Assembly (NCBI GenBank): GCA_024138015.1
Contig: JAMXBB010000010.1
Location: 53,484,351-53,548,350, forward strand
Origin: Lumnitzera littorea
Taxonomy: Eukaryota; Streptophyta; Magnoliopsida; Myrtales; Combretaceae
DNA length: 64,000 nucleotides
Direction of reading: 5' to 3'
Below the pieces are notes generated by a model, which saw only the letters and a list, made by a program, of their open reading frames with translations, did no database searches and was not told the DNA's origin. The position numbers and the translations under genes were made by a program. Shown one piece after another: positions 46,121-57,485 of this stretch (its first letter is position 1; the number at the start of each line of letters is the position of its first letter).

Positions 46121-49100
46121 GCACATCTTATCTCATCTTAGGTTAATAGAACCTCGCATTCAATAGCTCAAACATCCTTTTCTCTCTAAAGTGCCTAGAA
46201 AGTCCTCCCTTGTGAGCTTCTCTCATAAGTAACTCTCTCATAGAATAAGTTGGCACACATAGCTTGTCACCTTGGAATAGATATTTGTCCTTTACATGAT
46301 ATTTGTCTACTATCCTCCCTTCTCTACAGCATCCATATATAGGACCAAAATGAGGGTCATATGGATACTGTTCCTTAATGCTTGTAAACCCTAAAAGTCT
46401 AGTTTGCAGCTTCGTTAAAAGTGTATTTTTCCTTAATAAGGCATCAGCAACTACGTTAGCCTTGCCTTGCTTATACTTGATGAAAAAATTAAATCCCACT
46501 AAGAACTCCACCCATTGGGTTTAGTGCTTCGAGAGCTTTGATTGTCTCCATAGGTGTTTCAAGGATTCATAATTGATGTATATGACAAATTCTTTTGGTA
46601 GGAGATAGTGTCGCCACATCTGAAGAGCTCAAATCAATGTTAAGAGTTCCTTGTCATAAATGGAGTAGTTTAGTTGTGCTCCTCTAAGTTCTCACTTTAA
46701 TAGGCTACAAGTCAACTTTCTTGCCTCAGCACAGATTCGATGTTGACTTTTGATGCATCATACTTAAGCTCAAACACTTTCTCAAAATCAGGTAAAGCTA
46801 ACACAGTTGTAGAGGTTAATCTCTCCTTTACCTTGACAAAGCTTCTCTCTTCTCTCTCTCCACTTGAATTCCATATTCTTCTTCGTTAGCTAGATAAGGG
46901 GTGCAACAATGGTGATGAATCATCAATAAAAGGATGCTAGTCTATGGAAACTTCTCACTTTGGCACTAGTGGTTAGGGTTGGTCATTTGACAATAGCTCG
47001 TATCTTCTCATCATTAACTTGTAGGCCTCCCCCACTTACAAAATATCCAAGGAAGATCACTTCTTTATGGCAAAAACAACACTTCTTCAAATTTCTAAAG
47101 ATCTTTTCAGCTCAAAGCACGTTAAACACAGCTCGGAGATGGTTAGCATGATTGAATAGGTTGGCACTGTATACAAGGATGTCATCAAAGTAGACCACAA
47201 TGCACCTTCAAATTAGATCTCTCAGTACATGATTCATCAACCTCATGAAAGTACTTAGGGCATTTGATAAACCAAAAGGCATCACCATCCATTCATATAG
47301 ACTATGTCAGGTTTTAAATGCAGTGTTCCATTCATCTCCTTGCCTTATACAAATCTAGTGGTAGCTTGACTTCAGGTCGATCTTGCTAAATACTCTACCA
47401 CCACTTAGTTCATCTAACTTATCATGTAGTCTTAGAAGGGGTACTTATACTTGACTGTAATCTTGTTGATAGCTCTATTGTCCATACACATTCACTAAGT
47501 ACTATCCTTCTTTAGCATAAGTAATTCCAGTACAGTACAATAGCTGAGACTTTCTCTTACATATTTTTTCTCTAGTAGTTTGTTGACTTGCAGGAAGCTC
47601 GGTAGCTTACTTGGGAATCATTTGATAAGTAGGCTTGTTTGGCAAGGAGACACTAGGTATCAAGTCAATGCAATATTCAACTCCTTAGAGAAGGGGTAGT
47701 CCTTCTGGTAACTATTTGCATAACAGGTTGGAATATTTGTCTAATGGTTCTCAGACCTCCCTAAGTAGTTCGGTTCTATCTCTTAATTCTAACAATCTTC
47801 TAATCAATAGAAAGGTCGGCACATTGGCCTTAATGGCTTCGTAGAGCTCAGATCAGCTCTGAATTAATGCCTTCTTAGATCTTCAGGCTAGCTTAGCTCG
47901 TAACTTGCTCACTTGGCTTGGAGTCATAAGGTCCAAAGTAATCTCTCTCCCATTCTTCTAAAAAACATATGTATTTCTAAACTCATCATGGATGACTCTT
48001 TGATCAAAGAGCTAAGGTCATCCCAATAGCACATAGGATGCACACATGGGCAATAAATCACAGAGAATTTCATCAAAATAATTTCTAATCGATATTGGCA
48101 GTAACACTTACTGAGTGACATGTAGCGCTTCCTTCTCTTTTAGCTAATGTAGCTTGTATGGCCTCGAATGTGTTATGATCAGCAACTTAATTTTCTTAAT
48201 CAGGTCAATAGATGCTACATTAGTACAACTCCCATTATCCACTATAAGTGCACACACTTGTTCGTTCACCTTACAAGTGATGTGGAATAGGTTCTCGCGT
48301 TGTTCTTCTTTAACTGATGGTTTGATGCTCATTGTTCGCTTGATGACTAAGGTTAGTTTGTCCAGATCCTTAGCAAACATATTCTCCTTAACTAGCTCTT
48401 CATTATTTTCGGCATATTTCTCTAGCTCTTTTTCCTCAAGTTCCTCATTTGTACCATTAACTTCAATCTTCAAAGCATTACCTTTGATAATCACGGTTCG
48501 TTTATTTGGACATTGGGTGGCTATGTGCCTAAACCCTTAATACTTAACACATTTGATCTAGCTAGTCTTTCATGCAGACCCTTGTCTCTCTCAAATGTCC
48601 TCAGTTGCATTTTACTATCAAGTCAACTCCTCTGCTCAATTATGACGCCTATCCTTTTGCTTGTCTCAATACTGTATCGAGCTTAGTGACTGCCTTAAAC
48701 AGTTTGGCTAGGTTGGATAGGTTAGCTCATTAGAGGTTAGCTTAGCTTATACCTCCTTTGCCTCTCTACTTGCAGAGTAATTTTGATGGCTTATTTCAAT
48801 GTGATAAAATGCTACAATTCTACTACATCTCATATGTTTGACCTCAATCCAGTCAAGAATCTTAATACAGTATCGATTGAGGGTTCATTGACCTCACATC
48901 AAATCATGAGCATTTGAAATTCTCGTATGTACTTATCAATTGTACGATTCCTTTACTTCAACTCTTGAAGTTAGGCAAAAGTGTTTTGTAAATAGATATT
49001 TGCCATAAACCTTGCTCTAAGAACTCTCTTCATCTTGAGCTAAGTACTAACTTCTTGGTACCCATTTTGCCTTCTCATCGTTTAAAAGTTTCTCTACCAC

Positions 49101-50620
49101 ATCCACATTGTAGCATAACTTGAGAACTCTATAGTAGTAGTCCTTACCTTCTCACGATCTTCATATTGGTAGTAGTCAAACACGCGTTCCACCTTTTCTT
49201 CCTAACTGAGATAGTCATCCGTATCTCTAAAATCATTAAAGCTCAAAATCTAAAGCTTTAAATAGTCAGCAACTCAAGGTGCATATGCTCTGATGGGAAT
49301 CAGCCTTTGGTTACGACCAAGCCGAGGCCGACCTGTCTGAAGCTGATGCCAACCCTCTGGAAGAAGATGCCGACCTATTCTAATCTAAGGTCGAACATCT
49401 TTCGATGAGGGTGAACAAATGACAAAAGACCGAAGGAAAGAAAAGGAGCCACTTGGCAATAAGTTTGTCATCTACTAAGAAGCCGAGGACTTAGGACCAA
49501 AGAACCACTCGACACTATCCCAATAGATTAGTGACGACTGACTTTAGAACTCGACAATTGTGGACCGACCTCTCTGGTGTCTTGGTTAAGCATTGTGAGA
49601 CGTTAGGAGTTCCCCCTCGGACCCAAACATCCAACTATCAACCCAGCCCAGTTTGGATCTTGCTTGTTCCTAGACATGCCGAGTTCTGTAAAACGTACAG
49701 TTTTGTATTCTTTTATATGTTTTCCTTCATTTTATTTATGGGCTTGATTCTTTAGGGTTTAAAGCCTCGTACATTATTTTCAGTTTTACCATTAGGGTTT
49801 AGGACTTGCTCTAAATAGCAACATTTGCACTAAAAAAACATATATATAGATAGTCAAGAATACAGAGAGTAAAACTTTCCTTTTTTGAGCAAGGTTGTAC
49901 TTGAGCTAGTAAGAACTTGCATTTACCAGATTATTGAGTGTTGATTATACTCTTTAATCTCCCCGGAATTCTTATTAATCTTAACTCCAAGATTGTGGTG
50001 AACCCCTTCATTTAAATCGGTTAGTGAGTTGCATCTAACCCTCATTTGAATCCCGAGCGACATTTAGTGTTCATGAGTTGTGTCGAACTCTATTTCAAGC
50101 TCAAACCCCTAATTATGTTTGTGTCTTGGTGAGTTGTGCCCATTCACATTCACTATAAAAAAACCTTCTGTTCTTCGTACCTATTTTTGAATCACAAATA
50201 ATACCTATTTTTGTACATTTGAGATCTGCTACTGTTGATCCTTATCATACTCTCTCTCCTAATTCCATATATTCTTCCTCATTCTCCTCTAACAATCCTC
50301 CCAAATCTATTCTCCTCTGCACATTGCCTCCTTCTCCTCTACCTTAGACTTACTGAGCTGGGACTTGTCTATAGGCAAGTTGAGCATTATGGACAGTGGC
50401 ACCAACTTCAGGAGTAGCCTAGGGGGTATTATAGTTGGCTTCGTTAGGTTAAGATGCTAATGCATAAATAGTTCAAGTGAAATCAGCTATCAAGTGAGTC
50501 ATCTCATCAAATTGCTTATAAGAACTTCTACTAGTATTCTGGGTTTGCCAACCATGGTGGACGACACCACAGTTATCATCTCAAATGCTAACATTAACAC
50601 TCGAATCAGTCATTCTTCAC
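46121..50620 (-). pseudogene. gag-pol of gypsy element 2, stops and deletions
   Basis: From the minus-strand 5' side: gag leader near 50620-50240 (equivalent to 5282-5560 of element 1), the solo LTR, gag core (EKVERVFDYYQYEDREKVRT near 49210), CCHC knuckle at about 48490-48540 with the second cysteine now tyrosine (KCVKY..GFRHIATQCP), protease motif VDNGSCTNVAS at about 48215-48250, RT with YFDDI at 47178-47192, RNase H, and the integrase zinc region (46143-46300, MRELLMREAHKGGLSRHF). Protease, RT and integrase share one frame over 2.3 kb; gag upstream is in another, so at least one indel has occurred. The integrase core is deleted. Confidence 0.88.
49291..50226 (+). mobile_element. Solo LTR inserted in gag of gypsy element 2
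   Basis: It begins TGATGGGAATCAGCCTTTGG and interrupts the minus-strand gag exactly where the element 1 homology breaks and resumes. Flanks tgctc (49286-49290) and tgcta (50227-50231) form a 5-bp duplication with one mismatch, giving a length of 936 bp. It opens with the same TGATGGGAAT as the element 1 and LINE-inserted LTRs, but the body differs from element 1. The right end (gagatc) has lost the usual CA. Confidence 0.72.
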
Positions 50621-50925
50621 TCAATTTTGTGTTTGCAACAAACAGACATTACTCTTACTTCTTAGGAAACAACACTTACAAACTCTAATTAGTAAATACA
50701 CGAGTACTATTAGCTTTGTTTTCTATAGCTTGAAACAGAGTACAATAAAGCACCTCAACAATTGGCACACAATAGCAAATCACCACTTCTATTTACGCAC
50801 TTGAACACTCACAACTAATTCAAACATAACTTTAACAACTACCTTGTTACCTAATACACTTAAAACACGGATGATAGTCAAAGTAACAACACATTATAGT
50901 AGTTACTTACTCAAGGTGAGCTTCC

Positions 50926-50938
50926 ACTCTAAAACTAA
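50926..50938 (-). other. Degenerate primer binding site of element 2
   Basis: On the minus strand, ttagttttagagt begins two bases after the LTR end, where element 1 has ttggtattagagc. The position is right; four of thirteen bases differ. Confidence 0.65.
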
Positions 50939-50940
50939 GA

Positions 50941-51806
50941 TGATATGCTGTGTCAAAGATAGACAAGGTCGGTTGTATCAGGTTAGGTCCAAGCTTATAG
51001 AAAGCTTGAAATAAAGGGTGATAAATCCGCTTAACAAGAGAAAAACAAGCAATTTCCCTTGAACAATTTCAAGGATATGACGCACTAAGAAACTTGCATG
51101 GACTCACGAACCAACTCAATATAATGCATGAGTAACTCAGTGAGGTTACCCACCACCTAACCTTATTTAAAGGTTAAGATAAGAGTAGAGCAAGTATGCA
51201 GAAATGGTTTACAAGAGGAAGAACTTAGTATATTCAATAATGGTAAGTTAATCCTACGGCTACAATGTATAAGAGTATTTATACCCATAAATTTAGGGCA
51301 ACTTGGCAAAAGTGGAAAAGACTAAAGGGGTAATGTTTAAAACAAGCAAAATACAAAGAATTTTAAAGGGTATAAATGAAAAATCAAGAAACCACTTGAT
51401 TTGTTCAGTAGATTCCATCACATGGGTGTTCGGACATGTGGATGGTAGTTAGAGGCGAGCTTCTAGCACAAAAAAATGAAAGAGTATGGTCAACCTAACT
51501 GTTATTGAGCTAAGTTATTGACTCTTCTGAGGTAAGTTCAGCTTAGATATGCTTGGATAGCTTGGAGACAAGTCGGTTCAGTTGGTGGGTAGGTGAGTCG
51601 AGCTATCAATTGAGCGCTCCTCAAGTCGAAATTCAGAGACATTAAATAGGTACGAGAGAGCTTGACTTGGGAATGACAATAGATCAGTAGAGAGGAGTAG
51701 CTTAGACTCTTTTGGTGTAGGTTGGGATCAAAGGATGCACTTTGTTAAGCTCTCAAGCCCTCATACATGGGCTTAGGTCGGTAGTCTAGTGGCTTGATTC
51801 CTATCA
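50941..51806 (-). repeat. 5' LTR of gypsy element 2
   Basis: On the minus strand it starts TGATAGGAATCAAGCCACTA, nearly the start of the element 1 LTR, and ends ...GCATATCA. Length is 866 bp against 885 in element 1. The TATA box is at 51276-51283 (TATTTATA on plus). The adjacent aggtt is the target duplication. Confidence 0.9.
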
Positions 51807-52037
51807 AGGTTCTCGATATAGAAAATTTTTAAAACAAACTACAATTTTATTATTGATCGTGAGATTGTTGCTAAAGTGTCAAAACATTATTTTAGGGATT
51901 TTGTTTTATAGTACTTTTAGCATTAGTTAATAGGTCATTTAATGAAACATCATGTAGCTCCTTTGTTGGTCCTAGAACACTGTTTGTCATCTTCTATTTG
52001 GCTACATTTCTAAGACTACTCAAGGTCAATGTATTTA

Positions 52038-54956
52038 TGAAGATTTACATACCTCATTTTTACCCTTGTATTTTAGGATTTGTAATTAGAAAGGAAAATG
52101 TCTTAATTAGAAAAAAAAAAGTATAAATTTTTTTAAAAAAATAGAAAAATTAGAAAATTAAAAAAAAAAAAAATTAAGTTTAAAAATACAAAAAATTAGT
52201 AAAAATAGGATTTGTTAAGTCTTGAGTCATTTTTTGGGTCTTTGGGTCACATTGAAAAAGTCACCTCATTTTCAAGGTTAAATATTTAGGTCTTGAGTCA
52301 TTTTTAGGGTCATTAGGTCGCATTGAAAGAGTAATCTCATTTTTAGAGTCAATTATGGTCAAAGTGTACATATGTGATTTAATGGTTTTAAGCTATATTT
52401 GAGAATATTAAAATTTTCTGAAAATTTAATAATCAGTCTATGGTTGATTTTATGTATCTTTGGTTTGTAAAAATGAAATTAATTTAATTTAATCGTAGTT
52501 TTAAACAATGCTTTGATCAAAACTTAAATTGGTTGATTTACAAGAAAAATGATTTTTGAATCAACCATACAATTAACGAACTAAAGCTTGTAAAACTGTT
52601 GAATTGGACCCAATTTGATAATCAATTTTAAATGTATAGTAGACTAGCTAATGAAAGACTTTGCTTTTTTAAATTTATCGAGAATTAGTCAATTGGGGCT
52701 TGAATTTGACTTGAACTAGGTTTCTTTCTAAAAATCACTTTGCATATGTGCAGTTCAGTTGGACACTATATGCTGGGAGGATAGGAAAACTAAGCTAGTT
52801 AGGGTATGCACTGGTAAGCAAGAAGTCTAGAGTTTGATCTAGCCTCTAAGCACTTAGCACCTTTCTCTTTTATTTTTGCCAACATAGACATGTATTGACC
52901 TTTAATTGGCTTACTATGTCTACTTTCCATCCCTTTCTCACTCTTTCCCTCATTTTCTCGTACTTTACTTACGTACACAGTTCACTTCATGATAATTTTT
53001 TATCCCTTTTTCTTTGTGATTTCACCCCATTAATGGTGAAATTGTGAAGTATACTTAGAGTAGTTTGCATTGAACCTAATATCACATCCTTATTTAGCCA
53101 TTTGAGGGGTTAAAGTGAAGTTTGAAAATAAGAAAAAAAGAAAATTCAATCCATGGATTCTGCTTCAATCCAAATTTTCATGATTTTTGCATTCTATTGA
53201 AAATTGAAGCTTCTAATTTTTTAGCAAGAACAAGCTTCATGGGATCCATTTTAATCATTGACAACACATGAAATCATATGAATATCATTGAATCAAAATC
53301 AAATCCAGCCTAAACCAATCTATTATGATCTTCAAAATTAATGGTTAATGGATTTGCCAAGCAAAAGTAAGCTTCAAATAATATAAATAAGACTCCAATC
53401 TTTGTTTCCCATCATCAAGCAATACATAGATCACCTTACATAAGCTTAAGTTTGAGCTTTCTCTCTTTAGAGCTTCAATGTGAGCTTTTGTTTTCTCTCT
53501 CTAAAATCCATCGCTTTTTGTGGTTTTCAAAGCAAGCTAACACCATTTCTAGTCTCCAGAACCCTATAACCCCTAGAAGCACACTTCAATTGTCTTGAAG
53601 AATCGCAACTTGAGCTTTGCTAGGATATTCTCCCTCTACCCACAACAACCTTCGTTGAAGACCCCATTTAAGGCCATCCTACTCTAAAACAACAACACCA
53701 TGATACTTACCACCTCTAAAAACCCAAGAGTAAACTTCCCTTTGAACCTCAATCGCCACTATGAAAAGCTTGCACAACCACTACCTGTGGCTAAATTTGC
53801 AAAACCACCCAAATAGCCTCTGTTCACCACCATACCACCACCAATATCATTTTTACCAATAAAAAATACATCAAACTCCTTTTTTTAACTTGAAAAGCTT
53901 GTAATAAGCCACTAAATGAAGCACCATCAACTATGAATACCCAGGTTTGGCTTAGAAAATTTGGCCTTTGACTTAAGATCTATACAATATGTAACCTGTA
54001 GTTTGGGTTAGTCATTTGTTTTTTTTTCCCTATTTTGTTTTGTTTTATTTTCTTTCCTTTCTTTTGTGTTATGCATTTGATTAATGCACTTTTTACGTTT
54101 ATACATATATATATGAAATCGAAGTTGATGCAACTCATTCTACCTTTTATTTTATTTTACTTGAGTTTTTTTTTCTAAATTTCCTTATATATATGTGTAT
54201 ATATGTATGTATATCTTTTTTTCACTTAGAAAATGTATTTTCAAAAGTAAAAGAAGATGTTTAATATATATTTTTTAAATTAGGATATCTTTTAGAAATC
54301 TCCTAAAGTAGAAACTTCAAATTTGGGCCTTTTCCTTAGACTTTTTTTCTAAAATAAAATAAAATGGATTAAAATTTAAATTCGATGATTTTTTCCAAAC
54401 TAAAATAAACAAACATACTTAAGTTTTCAAAATGAATTACAAAAATTTGATCTTAAACAGTAGATATATAAACACCTATAAGGTAATCTAAAATATGAAA
54501 TTTTTTTATTTTCTCCTTTGTAGATTAGTGAAATTAATTTCTCAAATTTTCCTCTTTATAAAGAAGTAAAATTTATTGATTTTTTTACCTGTAAATTAGA
54601 ATTATTTTTTTGAATCAAAAGAATATTTGAAAAATAAACTTAAATTCAGAAGGTTAAAGTGATACTGATTTGAGATTTAATAGGTTAGCATAGGATTTAT
54701 GAGTTTCTAGTTCATCAAAAATCATTTTTGAAATTGGTTTTTACCGTGGTTCAATGACTAGGTTATAACAAATCCACATAATTAGTTCTAACTTAACTCT
54801 TTTCTTGAACTTGGTTAGGTGGTGACTCCATTTTGCTTTTTTTACATTTACGAAAACTAGATTTTCCTTAATTTTTAGTTGAAGGTTACTATCAAAATGG
54901 GCTAGGGTTTGGCATTAACTAGGTTAAGGAAAATAAATCGAAATCCAAGCTCGATA
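52038..54956 (+). repeat. Tat/Ogre-like LTR, copy A (about 2.9 kb)
   Basis: The right end is fixed by a primer binding site at 54959. The last 250 bp (taggtggtgactcc near 54820, ttttccttaa, ggttaaggaaaataaatcga) aligns by eye with the end of copy B at 60420. The proposed start TGAAGATTTACATACCTC resembles the copy B start TGTAGATGACCATTTTTGCC, and the resulting lengths (2919 and 2935 bp) agree. A TATAAATAA box is at 53382-53390. A 71-bp-period duplication lies at 52219-52345. Confidence 0.65.
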
Positions 54957-54958
54957 GC

Positions 54959-54976
54959 TTGGCAACTCCATTAGGA
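54959..54976 (+). other. Primer binding site of Tat/Ogre-like copy A
   Basis: ttggcaactccattagga follows the LTR end by two bases. Plant Tat/Ogre-type elements have TGGCGACTCC-type sites at this position; copy B has the equivalent ttagcaactccattgg. Confidence 0.7.
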
Positions 54977-57485
54977 ATCGTTAAGAGGGCCAGGAACTTA
55001 AGTGTTTTAAAATTAGATTTATCTTTCAAAACACCCATATCAAATTATAATTTAACTATAAATAATTGTGCTAGCCTTTTTATACAACAAATATTTAGGG
55101 ATTGATTACAACTCAAAATACGTGATTTTTTTTCCAACTTTAAAACTTGCATTTGTGCATAAATTCTTACAGAGTTTAGTTAATTTTTCAGGAAATTGGA
55201 ATGTATGCACAAAATGGACTAACTTATGAAAAATTGTTAAAATGCATAAAAGAGTATTGTTTTTAGATGAATTTGACTCATTTTATATCTTATGTGAAGG
55301 TGTATAGGGATTACCATGGTCTTGGTAACCCCCACTAGTCGATTAAGGAGGCTAATATGAAGAGTGTTGGTAATTTTGGCCTGACGATCAATCGGTAGCC
55401 TTGTTACCAACTGTTTGGCCTGAAGTGTTAGGGATGGGTCGACTTATTAAGCGACCGATCATTGGAGAGGCTTGTGTCATAAACAGAATGTGCAGCAATG
55501 GATTCAACCATATGGACCAATTGGTAGCTTCAACATTGATTGATCAATAGAAGAAATTAGGGTTAAGGTTTTTTAACTAAAACCCTAATCCTCCTAAACA
55601 CTGCATTTCATTAAACACAAAGGTAACTTGGAGCTAATACGTGTCTATTGATCAATTGGTAGCCTAAATCTATATATACTCGTATTTGTAGTAGAAAAGG
55701 TGAGGCACAATTAGGTTTTAGACATTTCTTAATATATATTTGTGAGCTTCTTGTCTGATTTACTATTCAAGTGCTTTGTTTATGCCATTTAGCGATTGTT
55801 TTTATGATTTTAACGCATATTTATGTTAGTTTAATGAGCATTGACTAAAGTTTCTTCATATAATCTCTTGTTCATTTGTTCATATGATCTTTACTTATTC
55901 ATTCATGGAGTTTTTTGTTATTTTCCCATCTTTTATTGTTGCTATTGTTGATATTATGTGTGGCTAAGTAGATTTTAGTAGGTTTGTGAATATGTGGATG
56001 TTGTAGATGGTATAACCTTATAGTTATGATATGTGTATGTATATGTGTATGTGTATTTAAATGGGATTTTGGTGATTGATATTACTTTGAGACTCCTTGA
56101 GGTGCTTTTTAATAACATTTTCAATGGGTTTTCTTGTGATTATGAGACCGAGAGGAGATTAGTCAAAAGAGGTGCCCTTGAAAGTTTATGGGGTTTGCAT
56201 AATTATGAGACGGAGAGGATATTAGTTGTGTAATTACCAATTTCAGCCATTGAGTCAATAGAATATCGATAATGGTTTCTTACACTTATAAGATAGAGAG
56301 GAGATTAGGTGTTTCCCATTGAATTCACAATGTGTTGTGTAATCTTCGTAAGTTAGGACAGGTTGTGAAACCAAGAGGAGATTAACCCCCTAATTCCTAG
56401 GACTAGATTACTTAAACTTGTGATAGGAATTAAGTAATTTAGTTGATCGTATATAGAAATGAGATCGAGAGGAGATTTTCCACTATATAGTTGAGTGAGG
56501 TTCCCTATCTAGGATCGAGCTTAAGTGAGTTTCGTCAAAACCCAATTAAAAACCATCCGTAATATCTTAAAGACATACCTTCACCATTACTTCGAAAACA
56601 TATCATAAGCCTATACCTTGAGAATTTGTGTTTGTTCTTAAATTTCATTTTCGTTTAGTTGCATACATTTTCGACTCAATACTTCTTATTCAATTCACTT
56701 AGATTAGAGTAGTAGGTAGAATTTGGTACTTAGACGAGCTCTTCTCCTCAAGGAATTCAACTTGGTGAATACTTATCAATATAATTACTGTAGACAATCC
56801 GGCACATTGGTTGGCCAAGGGTTTGACACAATTTCGAAAATTTCGATTTATAAAATTTGTGTCTAAAAATCTTTAGTGTTTATATCAATCACCCATCAGT
56901 TAACATTAGGAGGGCCTTAGGGGGGGGGTGGGTGTGGGGTAGGGAGCTTTATCTATTGCATCATGGATGCATAGTAGATATGGCCAAACCTAGGTAGTCT
57001 TCAAATCCTAGGATGAGGGACTATTGTATAGGCTTCGTATGTTATGGGTTAACTACCTTCCATAGCTGGTTAGGCTATTCTACTCAAGTTTTGATGTAAC
57101 CGATGAACCCTTTCTCTAAAAACATATGAATTGACCAAACTTGAGGACCTTTATAACTTACCTTTTCTAAATACATGAAATTTAGATTGGTGAATAAATA
57201 GCATTGTGGCATGTTGATAAAGGATACTTACCTTATCAAGATTCCACTATAGTATAAACAACTGTGATATACTTTCCTTGTATTAACCCATACAAATCCC
57301 ATGTATATTAGTTCCTTATATAGATTCTATTTTTTTTTTCCATTGTAAATTGGTAAAATTGAAATTTTCCTTGTAAATAACTTTCCTATATAATGACTCC
57401 AATTCCTTGTAATTTTAAAATTATTATAATAATGAAATTTCAATAAAGCCGAAATCTTAAGCACTTGAAATTAGCATATTATTAC
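54977..57485 (+). mobile_element. Leader/internal remnant of Tat/Ogre-like copy A, with embedded repeat DNA
   Basis: The part at 56950-57240 (agatatggccaaacctaggt ... gaataaatagcattgtggca) is matched after copy B at 62080-62310 (agatatggtcgaaccaagac ... taaataaacataatgtggca), so it is the shared 5' internal leader. Between them, 55300-56900 has no partner near copy B and contains a five-times-recurring 18-bp motif; it may be a separate insertion. No gag-pol domain is present before copy B starts at 57486. Confidence 0.55.
56144..56478 (+). repeat. Five dispersed copies of GAGACCGAGAGGAGATTA
   Basis: Copies start at 56144, 56207, 56290, 56367 and 56461, each 18-19 bases with one to three changes (gagacggagaggatatta, aagatagagaggagattag, gaaaccaagaggagatta, gagatcgagaggagattt). 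Spacings are 63, 83, 77 and 94 bp, and the sequence between them is not repeated. Confidence 0.85.

Larger units (their letters stand above)
45561..51806 (-). mobile_element. Ty3/gypsy LTR retrotransposon, element 2 (degenerate, internal deletion)
   Basis: Minus-strand member of the family of element 1. Order on the minus strand: 5' LTR 51806-50941, primer site, gag, solo-LTR insertion (50226-49291), rest of gag, protease, RT, RNase H, the start of integrase, then an abrupt join at about 46120 to a 3' LTR that lacks its first about 300 bp. Flanks gggtt (45556-45560) and aggtt (51807-51811) are a 5-bp target duplication with one G/A difference, which confirms both outer ends. Confidence 0.9.

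Noticed and set aside
56144..56478. CRISPR-like array
   Set aside because: Spacing is uneven, repeats are imperfect and only 18 bp, there are no cas genes, and the DNA is eukaryotic.
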